A stretch of 64,000 nt of DNA from Flammeovirgaceae bacterium UBA2338 (GTDB taxonomy: Bacteria; Bacteroidota; Bacteroidia; Cytophagales; Cyclobacteriaceae): NCBI GenBank assembly GCA_002344795.1, contig DDUM01000027.1, positions 1 to 64,000 of the forward strand. The letters are read 5' to 3'. The notes under the pieces were generated by a model. The model was not told the DNA's origin. It saw only the letters and a list, made by a program, of their open reading frames with translations, and ran no database searches. The position numbers and the translations under genes were made by a program. Shown here piece after piece: positions 50,498-60,507 of the stretch; position 1 is the first letter of the stretch, and each line of letters starts with the position of its first letter.

Positions 50498-53400
50498 TTA
50501 GAACAACGATAGGGTAGATCCAGCAAGTACCTCCACCACCTCCAACTCCTCCAAATACAACAAGTAACCCTGCACATTGGGATAGCCCATTTGCGTAAGC
50601 AACCCCGCATAACCTTCTACTTGTTTCCTGTCCTGGTCTTTCTTCACTCCTGTTTTATAGTCTATGATTACTGTGTTCTTCTTTCCAAACATTACCCGAT
50701 CAATACGACTTTGTCGGCCACCGGGGATGAGCACCGGCACTTCATTGCGCACTTCCCACTCCTTACCAAACCAACTGCTCACTACTTCATGATCCAGCAT
50801 CTTCTTCAAAGCCTCCGACAAGACTACCCGCTCTTCTTCGGTAAATTCATTTTTAATATGCAGTTCATTCAGCACGCTCTCTGCTTCCGACTTATACTTA
50901 ATGTGTGCCAACAACCGGTGCAGCAAAATGCCATAGTTGATGCTCGCGCGCTTTTCACTGATGCCTGCTTCGAAAAACTCTGCACCTTCTCTTTTAATGA
51001 CCAGTTTTTGCCGCCAGTCGTAAGATGCATAGTGTTTCAAAGATTCCGGGAGATAGGTGTTCTTAGGCTGTGCATCGTTCAGCAATTCTAAAGTGCCCAT
51101 TCGCAGTTGATCCTCTTTAAAATGGGGTGACAACTTTTCATTTCCTTCAATACATTCATACACCAAATCACCTGCTGACGATGGCTTCCAATCTCTTTTT
51201 TTATTAGGCTTGGAGGCGAATGCAATCAATCCCTCTTCAGCGCGGGTAAAGGATACGTACAACAGGTTCAGGTTATCAATAAAGGCTTTGGTATATTCTG
51301 TTTTATAAGCCTCCTCAAAATAAGTGTTCTCCAAACTGCTGCTGTAGCGCACCGCCAGGTATCCCATCTTATCAAATGGTGGCTGATCCGACTGCACCCA
51401 TAATAAGGGAGATATCTCATGGTTCAATTTCCAATTCAAAAACGGAATGATCACATACTTGAACTGTAAACCTTTTGCTTTATGAATGGTCAGCACGTTG
51501 ATAGCATCTACATTACCAGCAACCTGAATGGACTTTTTACCCTTTACATTCTCCCACCATTCCAAGAAAGTAGCCAAATCATTTTTTTCCATAGAAGAAA
51601 ACTCCAGCACCAAATCCTGAAAGGCTTGCAAGTAGGCCAGTTCACTTTCTTCCTTTCCCAACTCAAACATGCGAATAAGTTCTTCTGTCAGTTCAAATAC
51701 AGAAAGTTTATTCAGCCACCCCGTTTGCTTCAAAAACTCTTCGGGCAACAGTCCATCCATATGAAATTTTCCTGCCTCGAGAAACACTTTGTCCAAAGCT
51801 TTTTCCTCGGTAACTTCAAATGCCAACTGTCCACGTACTATAGCATCGTTGGGATTGTGCAGATAGCGCAAGGCACTAAGCAACAGGTTCACAGAAGCAG
51901 CGGTGTCTAATCGCAACGACTCATTGGAAACCACATCGTAGCGATAACCAGGTTTGGCCTGTGTGTTTTTGTATTGCAATAGTTCTGTAGCAATACGCTG
52001 CCCTTCTTCGTTCTTGCGCACCAGTATGGCAATGTCCCTGAGTTTTATTTTCTTGTCCTGCAGCTCCTCCACCAACTCGGGAAGGCGCTTCATCACTTCG
52101 GCTGTCCAGTCTTCATCATCATCCGGCTTCTCAATAAAATTGATTTCCACAAACCCTTTACCCGGATACTTTACTGTTTCTTGCTTAACGTCTTTAAAAG
52201 CTTCAGTTGCCATGGTCTGTCCCGTGATGTCACTGACGATGCCCGAAGCTTTCTCGAAGATGGAATTATTAAAATCCACCACCACTTCTGCACTTCGGTA
52301 ATTGGTATTGAGCCCTTTGGTATCTGTTGCGATTTCTCCAATGGCTTGCTCCACTTCATTTTGCAGCAACTGTTGATCTCCACCCCGCCAGCGGTAAATG
52401 GATTGCTTGACATCACCCACCACCATACTCGACTGGTTCTGATCGATGGCGTCCTTCAACAAAGGGAAAAAGTTTTTCCACTGAAATCCTGACGTATCCT
52501 GAAACTCATCGATGAGATAGTTTTGAAAATAAGACCCCACCTTCTCATAGATAAAAGGAGTGTCACTGTTGTTGATCACTCCATTCAAAAACTTGGGGGC
52601 ATCGGCCAGCAGCATGATGTTATTCTCCTGCTTATAGACTTTAAGCTTTCGTGTGATGTCTGCGATCAAACCGAACGCATAGAAATTCTTTAATACCTGT
52701 ATGATGGAGTTGTACTTAGGCCCGTTTTCCTTATCGTAGTCCACCATCTCTATTAATATTGGGTAAAGATGATTAGCCGCAATTTCAATAAAACTATCTC
52801 TGTTAAGCTTCTTTTTGGGAGCCCAATTATTTGGACTGGCAATGTATGCCTGCATCGTTGCCTTACTTGCATCCTGCTGCCTGCCTTTAGAGTATTCCAG
52901 AAAGTACTTATATGCTGATCCGCGATCCTTGTTATTAAAATCATCAATGGTAACACCCTTTTCTTCAATAATGCGAAGTGCTTCCTTTGCACGCTCCTTC
53001 ATGTGCTCCTCAAATTCTGCAATCTCCCCTTGCAGCACCTTCATGATTTCTACATAAGGATTCGTTTCACTGGTGGGTTTCTCCAGCTGATCTTCAATGG
53101 CCTGAAATTCTTCACTGAATATTTCTCTGGCGAATCCATTGAGGGCGGCCACAATATTCCAATTCTCGCCATCTAATAAGCGGTTTCTGGAAAACTCCAC
53201 TACCCAATCGGTAAGCTGTTGGTTGGTGCCCAACTCATCCATCAATTCATTCACTACTTCCTTCATCACCAAATCATTCTCTACCTCCAGCCTGAAGTTG
53301 CCCAACAGTCCTGCTTCCCGTGTAAACGACCGGATTACTTTTTGAAAAAAGGCATCGATGGTGCTAATGGCAAACTGAGAGTATTGGTGTAGAATAGCGG

Positions 53401-53683
53401 ATTGCACCACTTTGCTCCTTTTTCGTAATTCCTCTGACGTAAATCCCAGTTCTTTTTCAATCTCTGCGGCCAGGTTATTCTCCAACCCGTTGGCAAAGTC
53501 GTTGAGGTAATGAAGAATACGTTCCTTCATCTCCTGTGTGGCCTTGTTGGTGAACGTTACCGCTAGTATATGCTTGAAGTAATCTGTTCTCGAAGCCAGT
53601 GCCAACTTCAAATAGGCCTTTGCGAGGGTTCTGGTTTTCCCCGAACCGGCTGACGAACGATAGATATGAAATGGTTTTTCCAG
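50498..53683 (-). CDS. addA: AddA-like UvrD-family helicase-nuclease, probable CTG start
   Basis: A 1061-residue SF1A helicase with a C-terminal nuclease. Helicase motifs: Walker A SSAGSGKT, Ia AVTFTNKATQEM, II LIDEFQDTS, III VVGDVKQSIYRWRGGD, IV NTNYRS, V TIHKAKGLQF, VI LLYVSFTRAEEG. The nuclease core is RIDRVMF...VIIDYKTG. The first standard start (TTG 53611) lies after Walker A and would remove it. The frame is open further up to a TAA at 53690-53692, and the only start-like codon there is CTG 53683, giving MEKPFHIYRSSAGSGKT. It is upstream of, and co-oriented with, the AddB-like gene. Confidence 0.87.
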   Translation of the reverse strand: MEKPFHIYRSSAGSGKTRTLAKAYLKLALASRTDYFKHILAVTFTNKATQEMKERILHYLNDFANGLENNLAAEIEKELGFTSEELRKRSKVVQSAILHQYSQFAISTIDAFFQKVIRSFTREAGLLGNFRLEVENDLVMKEVVNELMDELGTNQQLTDWVVEFSRNRLLDGENWNIVAALNGFAREIFSEEFQAIEDQLEKPTSETNPYVEIMKVLQGEIAEFEEHMKERAKEALRIIEEKGVTIDDFNNKDRGSAYKYFLEYSKGRQQDASKATMQAYIASPNNWAPKKKLNRDSFIEIAANHLYPILIEMVDYDKENGPKYNSIIQVLKNFYAFGLIADITRKLKVYKQENNIMLLADAPKFLNGVINNSDTPFIYEKVGSYFQNYLIDEFQDTSGFQWKNFFPLLKDAIDQNQSSMVVGDVKQSIYRWRGGDQQLLQNEVEQAIGEIATDTKGLNTNYRSAEVVVDFNNSIFEKASGIVSDITGQTMATEAFKDVKQETVKYPGKGFVEINFIEKPDDDEDWTAEVMKRLPELVEELQDKKIKLRDIAILVRKNEEGQRIATELLQYKNTQAKPGYRYDVVSNESLRLDTAASVNLLLSALRYLHNPNDAIVRGQLAFEVTEEKALDKVFLEAGKFHMDGLLPEEFLKQTGWLNKLSVFELTEELIRMFELGKEESELAYLQAFQDLVLEFSSMEKNDLATFLEWWENVKGKKSIQVAGNVDAINVLTIHKAKGLQFKYVIIPFLNWKLNHEISPLLWVQSDQPPFDKMGYLAVRYSSSLENTYFEEAYKTEYTKAFIDNLNLLYVSFTRAEEGLIAFASKPNKKRDWKPSSAGDLVYECIEGNEKLSPHFKEDQLRMGTLELLNDAQPKNTYLPESLKHYASYDWRQKLVIKREGAEFFEAGISEKRASINYGILLHRLLAHIKYKSEAESVLNELHIKNEFTEEERVVLSEALKKMLDHEVVSSWFGKEWEVRNEVPVLIPGGRQSRIDRVMFGKKNTVIIDYKTGVKKDQDRKQVEGYAGLLTQMGYPNVQGYLLYLEELEVVEVLAGSTLSLF

Positions 53684-53813
53684 AAGGACTTAATTTTGAA
53701 TTCAGAATTCCTGAAAGATAAGAATCAGGAAACAGATAGGCGACAAAACCTTCTTTGAAATTACAAGGATTGCAGTATATCCCACGAAATGTATAAATTG
53801 AGATAATTCGGTT

Positions 53814-56120
53814 ATGGCGAAGCTTACGACTATCTGGAATCACTTCTTCTACTCCTTCCCCATGCAGTTGTTGTTCAACAACTTTAAGAGGAACCATGTG
53901 CTGTTACTTTGCTGGATTCTTTTAATCGCTATGATAACGGGTAATTTTGGTAAATACCTTGGCATTCCTTACCTCTTCCTTGACCCTGAATACCTCAACA
54001 AGGTCAATTTTACAAGCTTCTTTATCATAGGAGCTGTTCTTTCTGGCTTTACCGTTGCCTTCCATATCACCTGTTACATTTCTGATGGTCATCGTTTTTC
54101 GTTTGTCGGTGCCCTAAGCAAACCCTTTACCAAGTTTGCTCTTAACAACAGCATTTTGCCCATCGCCTTTCTGATAATGTATGTGCAGCAAATCATCAGC
54201 TTTCAGATCAACAACCAATATGGTACCCCACAGGATTTAATGATGGACTTGTTGGGCTTGTTCAGTGGCTTTGGTGTATTCACCGCCTTATATTTTATTT
54301 ATTTCTGGTTTACCAATAAAGACATCTTCAAGTACATGGTATGTCGCCTCGATGAAAAGCTCAAACAAAAAGTGAGAGTAACCCGAGCCAGTGCCATGAA
54401 GAAACTGGACATTGCCCGCAAAAAGCAGGTGCGCGTTGATAACTACTTCGATTATACTTTTCGCTTCAAAAAAGTAGACGATCACAAGGACTTCTACGAT
54501 CGACAAACGATTATACAGGTATTTGACCAAAATCATTTCAACCTTGTCGTTATTCAAGCGCTCATTTTAGCGGTCGTTCTTGTGTTGGGTATTTTCAAAG
54601 ACAATCCAGCGTTTCAGTTGCCTGCTGCAGCCAGTTCTATTATTCTACTTACAATCCTGGTAATGCTGGCAGGTGCATTTTCATATTGGTTCGGCTCATG
54701 GTCGGGCACAGCCAGCCTGATTGTATTTTTAATATTTAATTATCTGGCCGGTCAGGATTTTTTCTCCAAACCCGAAAAAGCTTTTGGTTTGAATTATTCA
54801 GTGGCTCCAGCAGAATACTCTGTTGAAAACTTGCAACAGTTGGCTTCGCCCGATTCCATCCGAAAGGATAAAGTCATCACACTGAATATTCTCAACAACT
54901 GGCGTAAGAAGTTTCCGAAAGATCAAAAACCGAAAATGGTTTTCGTTACTGTAAGCGGTGGCGGTAAACGAGCCACGCTATGGGCCATGACTGCACTTCA
55001 AACAGTGGACAGCATTACGCATGGAGCTGTTATGGAAAATACTGCTTTAATCACCGGAGCCTCCGGTGGCTTGATTGGTGCAAGCTTTTATCGCGAACTT
55101 AAACTCAGGCAAAAACTAGGTGAACCCATAGACCCTAACGCTGTTGATTATCGTGAAAGTCTCTCTACCGATAACCTCAACCCCCTCATCTTTAGTTTTC
55201 TGGCCAATGGTATTTTCCTTGGTCTCACCAAATTTGAATACGCAGGACAAAACTATGTGAAGGATCGCGCCTTTACATTTGAAAAAGAATTGGATGAGAT
55301 CACTGAAAATATGCTCGACAAACCCATCAGTTTCTACAGAAAACCCGAAGCAGAAGCCATCATCCCCATGATGATTTTAACACCTATTATTACCAATGAC
55401 GGAAGAAAGTTATATATCTCCCCCCAACCTGTAAGTTACCTCGACTCGGAAATATTAAGTGTGCCTGACTACACGGATAACAAAATCGGAGGCGTTGATT
55501 TTAGAAAACTCTTTATCAATCATATGAGTGACAGCCTTCGATTTCTTTCTGCTCTCAGAATGAGTGCCACCTTTCCCTACATTACTCCAAATACCACATT
55601 GCCCGCTGACCCCTCCATTGAAATTATGGATGCTGGTGTATCTGATAATTTTGGATTATCTACTACAGCGCGGTTTATGTATGCTTTTAGAGATTGGATC
55701 AACGAAAATACTTCCGGTGTTATTCTGTTATCCATCAGGGACTCTCCCAAGCTGGGTGAAATTCCGCCCCAGCAGGGTCAGACTCTTATTGATAATATCA
55801 CACAGCCTATCAGCAGTGTGTACAACAATCTTGAAAACTTTCAGGACATCAATAACGATGCGCTAATTGGACAGGCCACTGCCTGGCTGACCCAACCGTT
55901 GGATCGTATCGAACTTCAATACCAGTCAGATAATTCTTATGTTCCCATTCTTCAAAAAATGGATAGCATCAGGCAAAACAATGCACGTGCCTCCCTTAGC
56001 TGGCGCCTTACCACGCGCGAAAAACAAAATGTAATGAACAATATTCATTCCACCAGAAACAGGGCTGAGATGGAAAAGTTGAAGGTTTTACTTGAAAAAC
56101 CAGTTGACAACAACCAATAG
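53814..56120 (+). CDS. membrane-anchored patatin-like phospholipase
   Basis: A 768-residue protein. The N-terminal ~330 residues contain about six membrane helices in two groups, with a charged cytoplasmic section between them (MCRLDEKLKQKVRV). From about 375 comes a patatin domain: oxyanion loop SGGGKRATLW, nucleophile elbow GASGG (Ser of G-x-S-x-G), and the catalytic Asp in MDAGVSDNFG. Patatins are serine-aspartate lipid acyl hydrolases, so this is probably a phospholipase or lysophospholipase at the inner membrane. It is divergent from addA and convergent with a D-aminoacylase, with nested palindromes between. Confidence 0.87.
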   Translation: MAKLTTIWNHFFYSFPMQLLFNNFKRNHVLLLCWILLIAMITGNFGKYLGIPYLFLDPEYLNKVNFTSFFIIGAVLSGFTVAFHITCYISDGHRFSFVGALSKPFTKFALNNSILPIAFLIMYVQQIISFQINNQYGTPQDLMMDLLGLFSGFGVFTALYFIYFWFTNKDIFKYMVCRLDEKLKQKVRVTRASAMKKLDIARKKQVRVDNYFDYTFRFKKVDDHKDFYDRQTIIQVFDQNHFNLVVIQALILAVVLVLGIFKDNPAFQLPAAASSIILLTILVMLAGAFSYWFGSWSGTASLIVFLIFNYLAGQDFFSKPEKAFGLNYSVAPAEYSVENLQQLASPDSIRKDKVITLNILNNWRKKFPKDQKPKMVFVTVSGGGKRATLWAMTALQTVDSITHGAVMENTALITGASGGLIGASFYRELKLRQKLGEPIDPNAVDYRESLSTDNLNPLIFSFLANGIFLGLTKFEYAGQNYVKDRAFTFEKELDEITENMLDKPISFYRKPEAEAIIPMMILTPIITNDGRKLYISPQPVSYLDSEILSVPDYTDNKIGGVDFRKLFINHMSDSLRFLSALRMSATFPYITPNTTLPADPSIEIMDAGVSDNFGLSTTARFMYAFRDWINENTSGVILLSIRDSPKLGEIPPQQGQTLIDNITQPISSVYNNLENFQDINNDALIGQATAWLTQPLDRIELQYQSDNSYVPILQKMDSIRQNNARASLSWRLTTREKQNVMNNIHSTRNRAEMEKLKVLLEKPVDNNQ

Positions 56121-56165
56121 GCAATTGACAATAATTGTCAATTGTCAATTGTATATTGTCAACTG
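56101..56165. terminator. nested palindromes between convergent genes, possible bidirectional terminator
   Basis: An outer pair CAGTTGACAA (56101-56110) / TTGTCAACTG (56156-56165) encloses an inner 11-bp perfect pair CAATTGACAAT / ATTGTCAATTG (56122-56144). The outer arm lies within the last codons of the patatin gene. There is no clear T-run, so terminator function is a guess from position. Confidence 0.4.
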
Positions 56166-56172
56166 TCAAATT

Positions 56173-57744
56173 TTAGCGACCCCCCGGCCCCATCAACACT
56201 ACTCCACTCCTCGCGCCAGTATGCTTGCCCTCGTCAACCACCAGTTCACCATTAACAATTACATAACTAAATCCTTTGGAATACGCATGTGGTTTTTCGA
56301 AAGTAGCCATGTCCATCACCTCAGATTCTGAGAACACAACGATATCCGCAGCATAGCCTTCTCTTAGCAACCCGCGATCTTTGAACTTAAATTTTTGCGC
56401 AGGCAATGATGTCATTCTTCTCACGGCTTCCTCAAGACCAATTACTTTTCTTTCTCCCACATAACGGCCGAGTACTCTTGCGTTGGTGCCATATGCCCTC
56501 GGGTGCGGCATATTTTTCCCAAACTCCACAATCCCTGCATCTGAAGCTGTCATCGTGAACGGGTATTTCATAATCCGCTCAACGTCCTCTTCATTCATGC
56601 TAAAGTACACCATCTGAACGCGGCCGCTCTTTATCAATTCCATGATGGTTTCGGCTTCGTCCTCCGTCCTGGCTTTTCTTCCTCTGATTCTATTTACCTC
56701 AGCTATGCTTTTGCCATTATAAGAATCATCAGGACCATAACGCGCAATCACTGCATAGCTGTAGTCTTTTAACTGTTTTCTTTTCAAACTCTCCAACATC
56801 TCTTTTCTTATCTGAGCACGCGTAGCGGGGTTATCCAACCTTATATATAAAGAGTCGCGCCCTCCGCTGAAAGCCCATTCTGGTAAAGTGGTGTCCAAAG
56901 TGGTACTGCTGGCGATATAGGGATATTGGTCCATGGTTACATCAATCCCTTCTTGTCGCGCTTTGATTACCTGTTCTACAGTACTCACCGACCTTCCCCA
57001 ATTGGTTTTATACGTTACCTTGAAATGAGAAATCTGCACCGGCATCTTTGCCTGCCGGCCAATATTTATTGCCTCCTCAATGGCATCCGTTACATGATCT
57101 CCTTCGTTGCGGATATGAGAAGCATACACACCATTATATTTGGACGCAGCTTTACCTAACCCTATTACCTCTGGTGTTTTCGAATAGGTACCGGGCACAT
57201 AAATTAAACCAGTAGACAATCCAACTGCTCCGTCCTGCATTGCCTGCTCCACCAATTGCTCCATTGCACTTTGTTCTGAGTTGGTGGGATCGCGTTGTGC
57301 ATCTCCCATTACCGTTCTCCTTACTGTATTATGTCCAATTAATGACGCCACATTCAAAGACATACCGATACTGTCCAACCGATGGAAATATGCTTTCATA
57401 TCCACATTGGAGCCACCACAATTTCCTGTCACTACAGAAGTCACTCCATCATAAATAAAATTATCAGCTGTTGGTACATCCCACTCATCGCCTTCGATGT
57501 GTGCGTGTACATCAATAAACCCTGGTGCTACAATCAGTCCTTTGGCATCAAGTACTTTATTGGCTTTCGCATTGGACAATTGCCCGATGGTATAAATCTT
57601 TCCATTCCAAATTCCGATATCACCATAGTACCAGGAATTCCCTGTACCATCCACTATTTTCCCGTTTTTGATCAGGATGTCAAAGTTTTGTGCATATCCG
57701 GTGAATGCAATAAATCCAATCAGGAGACTAATAATATTTTTCAT
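56173..57744 (-). CDS. N-acyl-D-amino-acid deacylase (D-aminoacylase)-like, exported
   Basis: A 523-residue amidohydrolase from ATG 57744 (a frame start six codons upstream is less likely). A signal peptide ends at GYAQ. Landmarks: GFIDVHAHIEGDEW, the zinc-ligand cysteine in VTGNCGG, GLSTGLIYVPG, VQISHFKVTYKTNWG, MDQYPYIASST, the aspartate in TASDAGIVEFG, and HPRAYGTNARVLGRYV. Unlike the paralogue at 33386-34924, it keeps the Cys ligand. The family removes N-acyl groups from D-amino acids; here it acts outside the cytoplasm. It is monocistronic. Confidence 0.9.
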   Translation of the reverse strand: MKNIISLLIGFIAFTGYAQNFDILIKNGKIVDGTGNSWYYGDIGIWNGKIYTIGQLSNAKANKVLDAKGLIVAPGFIDVHAHIEGDEWDVPTADNFIYDGVTSVVTGNCGGSNVDMKAYFHRLDSIGMSLNVASLIGHNTVRRTVMGDAQRDPTNSEQSAMEQLVEQAMQDGAVGLSTGLIYVPGTYSKTPEVIGLGKAASKYNGVYASHIRNEGDHVTDAIEEAINIGRQAKMPVQISHFKVTYKTNWGRSVSTVEQVIKARQEGIDVTMDQYPYIASSTTLDTTLPEWAFSGGRDSLYIRLDNPATRAQIRKEMLESLKRKQLKDYSYAVIARYGPDDSYNGKSIAEVNRIRGRKARTEDEAETIMELIKSGRVQMVYFSMNEEDVERIMKYPFTMTASDAGIVEFGKNMPHPRAYGTNARVLGRYVGERKVIGLEEAVRRMTSLPAQKFKFKDRGLLREGYAADIVVFSESEVMDMATFEKPHAYSKGFSYVIVNGELVVDEGKHTGARSGVVLMGPGGR

Positions 57745-57770
57745 GTCGCGTGTTTTGTTCAACGAATATT

Positions 57771-57778
57771 CAAAATTA
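57771..57778 (-). promoter_or_regulatory. probable -7 element TAATTTTG for the D-aminoacylase gene
   Basis: The minus strand reads TAATTTTG, an exact TAnnTTTG match, 26 bases upstream of ATG 57744. No TTG is at the expected -33 spacing. Confidence 0.4.
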
Positions 57779-57840
57779 TTTTATTGCGCACAAACGCACG
57801 GCTCATCCCATATTCTTGTTATACTTGAAGCATAGGATTT

Positions 57841-58533
57841 ATGGTTTACGCGAAGCAAATTCTTTCTTTCTTTAAAGGACTACACCTCACCAATAGGCTG
57901 CCCAAAGGCGTAGAAGTGATGAATCCCTATCAGGACGAGGTGGCCTATTCTTTTTGCAAAAAGTTTTACAATAAATACTATAACAATAACCATCCAAGAA
58001 AAATTATACTGGGCATCAACCCGGGAAGGTTTGGAGCAGGCATAACAGGTATACCTTTTACTGACCCGGTGAAACTGGAAGAAGAATGCGGCATCAAGAA
58101 TGACCTGGCTAAGAAAAGGGAACTCTCTGCCGACTTTATTTATTTGATGATCAATGCTTTTGGCGGCAAGGGGATTTTTTACAATCAATTTTATTTTGGG
58201 TCAGTAAGTCCATTGGGGTTCACCAGAGATGGAAAAAATCTTAACTACTACGATGACCCTGGATTACAAAAAGCAATTCTTCCCTTTATTCTTGAGTCCA
58301 TTCAAACTCAAATCAATTTCGGGCTCAACAGGGAAGTGGCCTATTGTTTAGGGGAAGGGAAAAATTTTAAATTTCTTTCTGCACTCAATAAGGAACATGG
58401 TTTCTTTAAAACTATCATTCCGCTCGCCCACCCCAGATTTATTATGCAATACCGCAGAAAGACGATGGATCTTTTTATGGACGATTATTTGAAAAAATTC
58501 AATGATCCCGAATCATTCCTTTTAAAGAAATAG
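57841..58533 (+). CDS. SMUG2-like uracil-DNA glycosylase family protein
   Basis: A 230-residue protein of the uracil-DNA glycosylase superfamily. Motif 1 is LGINPGRFGAGITGIPFTD, in which Asn would activate water and the GITGIPF part contacts the base; motif 2 is IIPLAHPRFIMQYRRK, with the His-Pro-Arg loop that enters the DNA. This matches the SMUG2/DUF4918 branch common in Bacteroidota. It would excise uracil or related damaged bases. An SF1B helicase follows 54 bases later on the same strand, so the pair may be repair-related. Confidence 0.87.
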   Translation: MVYAKQILSFFKGLHLTNRLPKGVEVMNPYQDEVAYSFCKKFYNKYYNNNHPRKIILGINPGRFGAGITGIPFTDPVKLEEECGIKNDLAKKRELSADFIYLMINAFGGKGIFYNQFYFGSVSPLGFTRDGKNLNYYDDPGLQKAILPFILESIQTQINFGLNREVAYCLGEGKNFKFLSALNKEHGFFKTIIPLAHPRFIMQYRRKTMDLFMDDYLKKFNDPESFLLKK

Positions 58534-58572
58534 TTCTGTATAAATTTCAGGCTCCTAACAATTTTGATTCTC

Positions 58573-58580
58573 TACCTTTG
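58573..58580 (+). promoter_or_regulatory. possible -7 element TACCTTTG, nearly leaderless transcript
   Basis: An exact TAnnTTTG match ends eight bases before ATG 58588. If used, the transcript would start at or within two or three bases of the start codon. No -33 TTG is present. Confidence 0.35.
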
Positions 58581-58587
58581 ACTATTG

Positions 58588-60507
58588 ATGAATATACAAG
58601 AAGAACTTTCTCATACCTTGGATCTTATCCGTCTGGAACGAACAGCTGATCTGGAACAATATCGACAAAAAGTACTTCTCACTCCTTTACACAGAAAAAC
58701 CAAAGAAGGAATCTGTTGGTATCCTGTTAAACTTCGAAAAGATTATATCGGAACGGGTGAACGATTGATTATAGAGGTAGAACGAACCACAGAATTAGAA
58801 CAAAAACATGTCTTTCAAAGTGGAAAGATGGTGAGTGTCTTTAGTAATGCCCATCAAAAGCCAGAACGAGATCATGTAGGCGGAGTTATTAACTATGTCC
58901 GCGACAATCAAATGATCATTACACTCAACTCAGATGACCTCCCCGACTGGGTAGACAATGGTCTGTTGGGCATAGACGTAATGTTTGACGAGATGACGTA
59001 TCGGGAAATGGAGCTGGCCATGAAAAAAGTAATGAAGGCCGAGAACTCAAGGTTAGCCGATCTTAGAGATATTCTTCTTGGCAAGATCGCAACTTCAATT
59101 CAAGAACACATTGTAGCCGACCACCCCAAACATCTTAATGAAAGTCAACAAAAGGCGCTTCAACACATCATATCGTGTAATGATGTAGGAATTATTCATG
59201 GCCCTCCTGGCACTGGTAAAACCACTACCCTGGTACAGGCTATTGCACAAACTGTTAAAACAGAACAACAAGTATTGGTTTGTACACCCAGCAACGCATC
59301 CATCGATTTATTGGTGGAAAAGTTAAGCGAATTCGGACTTAACGTAGTTCGAATTGGACACCCTGCTCGTGTAACGGAGCAAACGCTAAGCAAGACCCTC
59401 GATGCGAAAATTGCAGCCCATCCCAATTTTAAGGAACTCAGGATGATGCGTAAGAAAATGGAGCAACTCCGCAACCAGGCTTCCAAGTACAAACGAAATT
59501 TTGGATACAAAGAGAAGGAAGAAAGGAGGTTTTTGAGACAAGAGGCCAATGCACTGAAAGCAGATGCTGACGTATTAGAATTTCATATTATCAATGATAT
59601 CCTTCATAAGAGCGATGTAATCACCTGCACGCTGGTAGGCGCATCTCACCCAACACTGAGAGGAAAAAAATATAAAACTGTCTTTGTCGATGAAGCAGCC
59701 CAGGCCTTGGAGCCTGCCTGTTGGATTCCAATTTGTAGGGCAGAACGTGTCATTTTTGCTGGAGATCACTTTCAACTTCCTCCCACCATTAAATCCAGGG
59801 AGGCAGCAAATAATGGCCTGGCAGAAACGCTTTTTGAAAAATGTATCAAACGGCACCCCGAAGCGGCAAGTATGCTACAAGTGCAATACCGAATGCATGA
59901 AGACATTATGGGCTTCCCATCAAAATATTTTTATGATGATCAATTAATTGCTGATCCAACAATAAAAAATCATCAATTGCCGAATCAGTCACCCATGCGT
60001 TTTATTGATACTGCAGGTTGTGGTTACAATGAAACACTGGATCCAGAGACATTGAGTAAATACAACGAAGATGAGGCCAGGCTACTTATCCATTCGCTGG
60101 AACAGTTGGTTGACCAAATAGGCCAACAAGAATGGATACATGCTGGATACTCCATCGGAATCATTACACCCTATAGCGCACAGGTGGCAATTTTATTAGG
60201 CCTGGCGGAAGAAACTCCTCAGTTGAATGAGATTGCTTCACTTATCTCGATCAATACAGTAGATGCATTTCAGGGTCAGGAAAGAGATGTCATAGCCATA
60301 AGCCTGGTAAGGTCTAATGATAGTGGTGAGATTGGTTTTTTAAATGACATAAGGAGAACAAATGTGGCCATTACAAGGGCCAGAAAAAAAGTAATTATAA
60401 TTGGAGACAGTAGCACTTTATATGCTAATCCCTTTTACAATGAACTGGTAGAATACGTTCAGAATAAAAATTATTATCAAAGTGCCTTTGAACTCATTCA
60501 GCCCTAG
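58588..60507 (+). CDS. SF1B DNA/RNA helicase (Dna2/Upf1/IGHMBP2-like)
   Basis: A 639-residue helicase from ATG 58588 (a TTG just before it also opens the frame). A beta-rich N-terminal domain (about 30-160) precedes the motor: motif I HGPPGTGKTTT, a coiled-coil insertion (about 275-325) typical of Upf1-like enzymes, II FVDEAAQALEP, III FAGDHFQLPPT, IV VQYRMHEDIMGFPS, V VDAFQGQERDVIAISLVRS, VI NVAITRARKK. Such enzymes move 5'-3' on nucleic acid. Its stop overlaps the convergent histidine-kinase gene by 14 bases. Confidence 0.92.
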   Translation: MNIQEELSHTLDLIRLERTADLEQYRQKVLLTPLHRKTKEGICWYPVKLRKDYIGTGERLIIEVERTTELEQKHVFQSGKMVSVFSNAHQKPERDHVGGVINYVRDNQMIITLNSDDLPDWVDNGLLGIDVMFDEMTYREMELAMKKVMKAENSRLADLRDILLGKIATSIQEHIVADHPKHLNESQQKALQHIISCNDVGIIHGPPGTGKTTTLVQAIAQTVKTEQQVLVCTPSNASIDLLVEKLSEFGLNVVRIGHPARVTEQTLSKTLDAKIAAHPNFKELRMMRKKMEQLRNQASKYKRNFGYKEKEERRFLRQEANALKADADVLEFHIINDILHKSDVITCTLVGASHPTLRGKKYKTVFVDEAAQALEPACWIPICRAERVIFAGDHFQLPPTIKSREAANNGLAETLFEKCIKRHPEAASMLQVQYRMHEDIMGFPSKYFYDDQLIADPTIKNHQLPNQSPMRFIDTAGCGYNETLDPETLSKYNEDEARLLIHSLEQLVDQIGQQEWIHAGYSIGIITPYSAQVAILLGLAEETPQLNEIASLISINTVDAFQGQERDVIAISLVRSNDSGEIGFLNDIRRTNVAITRARKKVIIIGDSSTLYANPFYNELVEYVQNKNYYQSAFELIQP

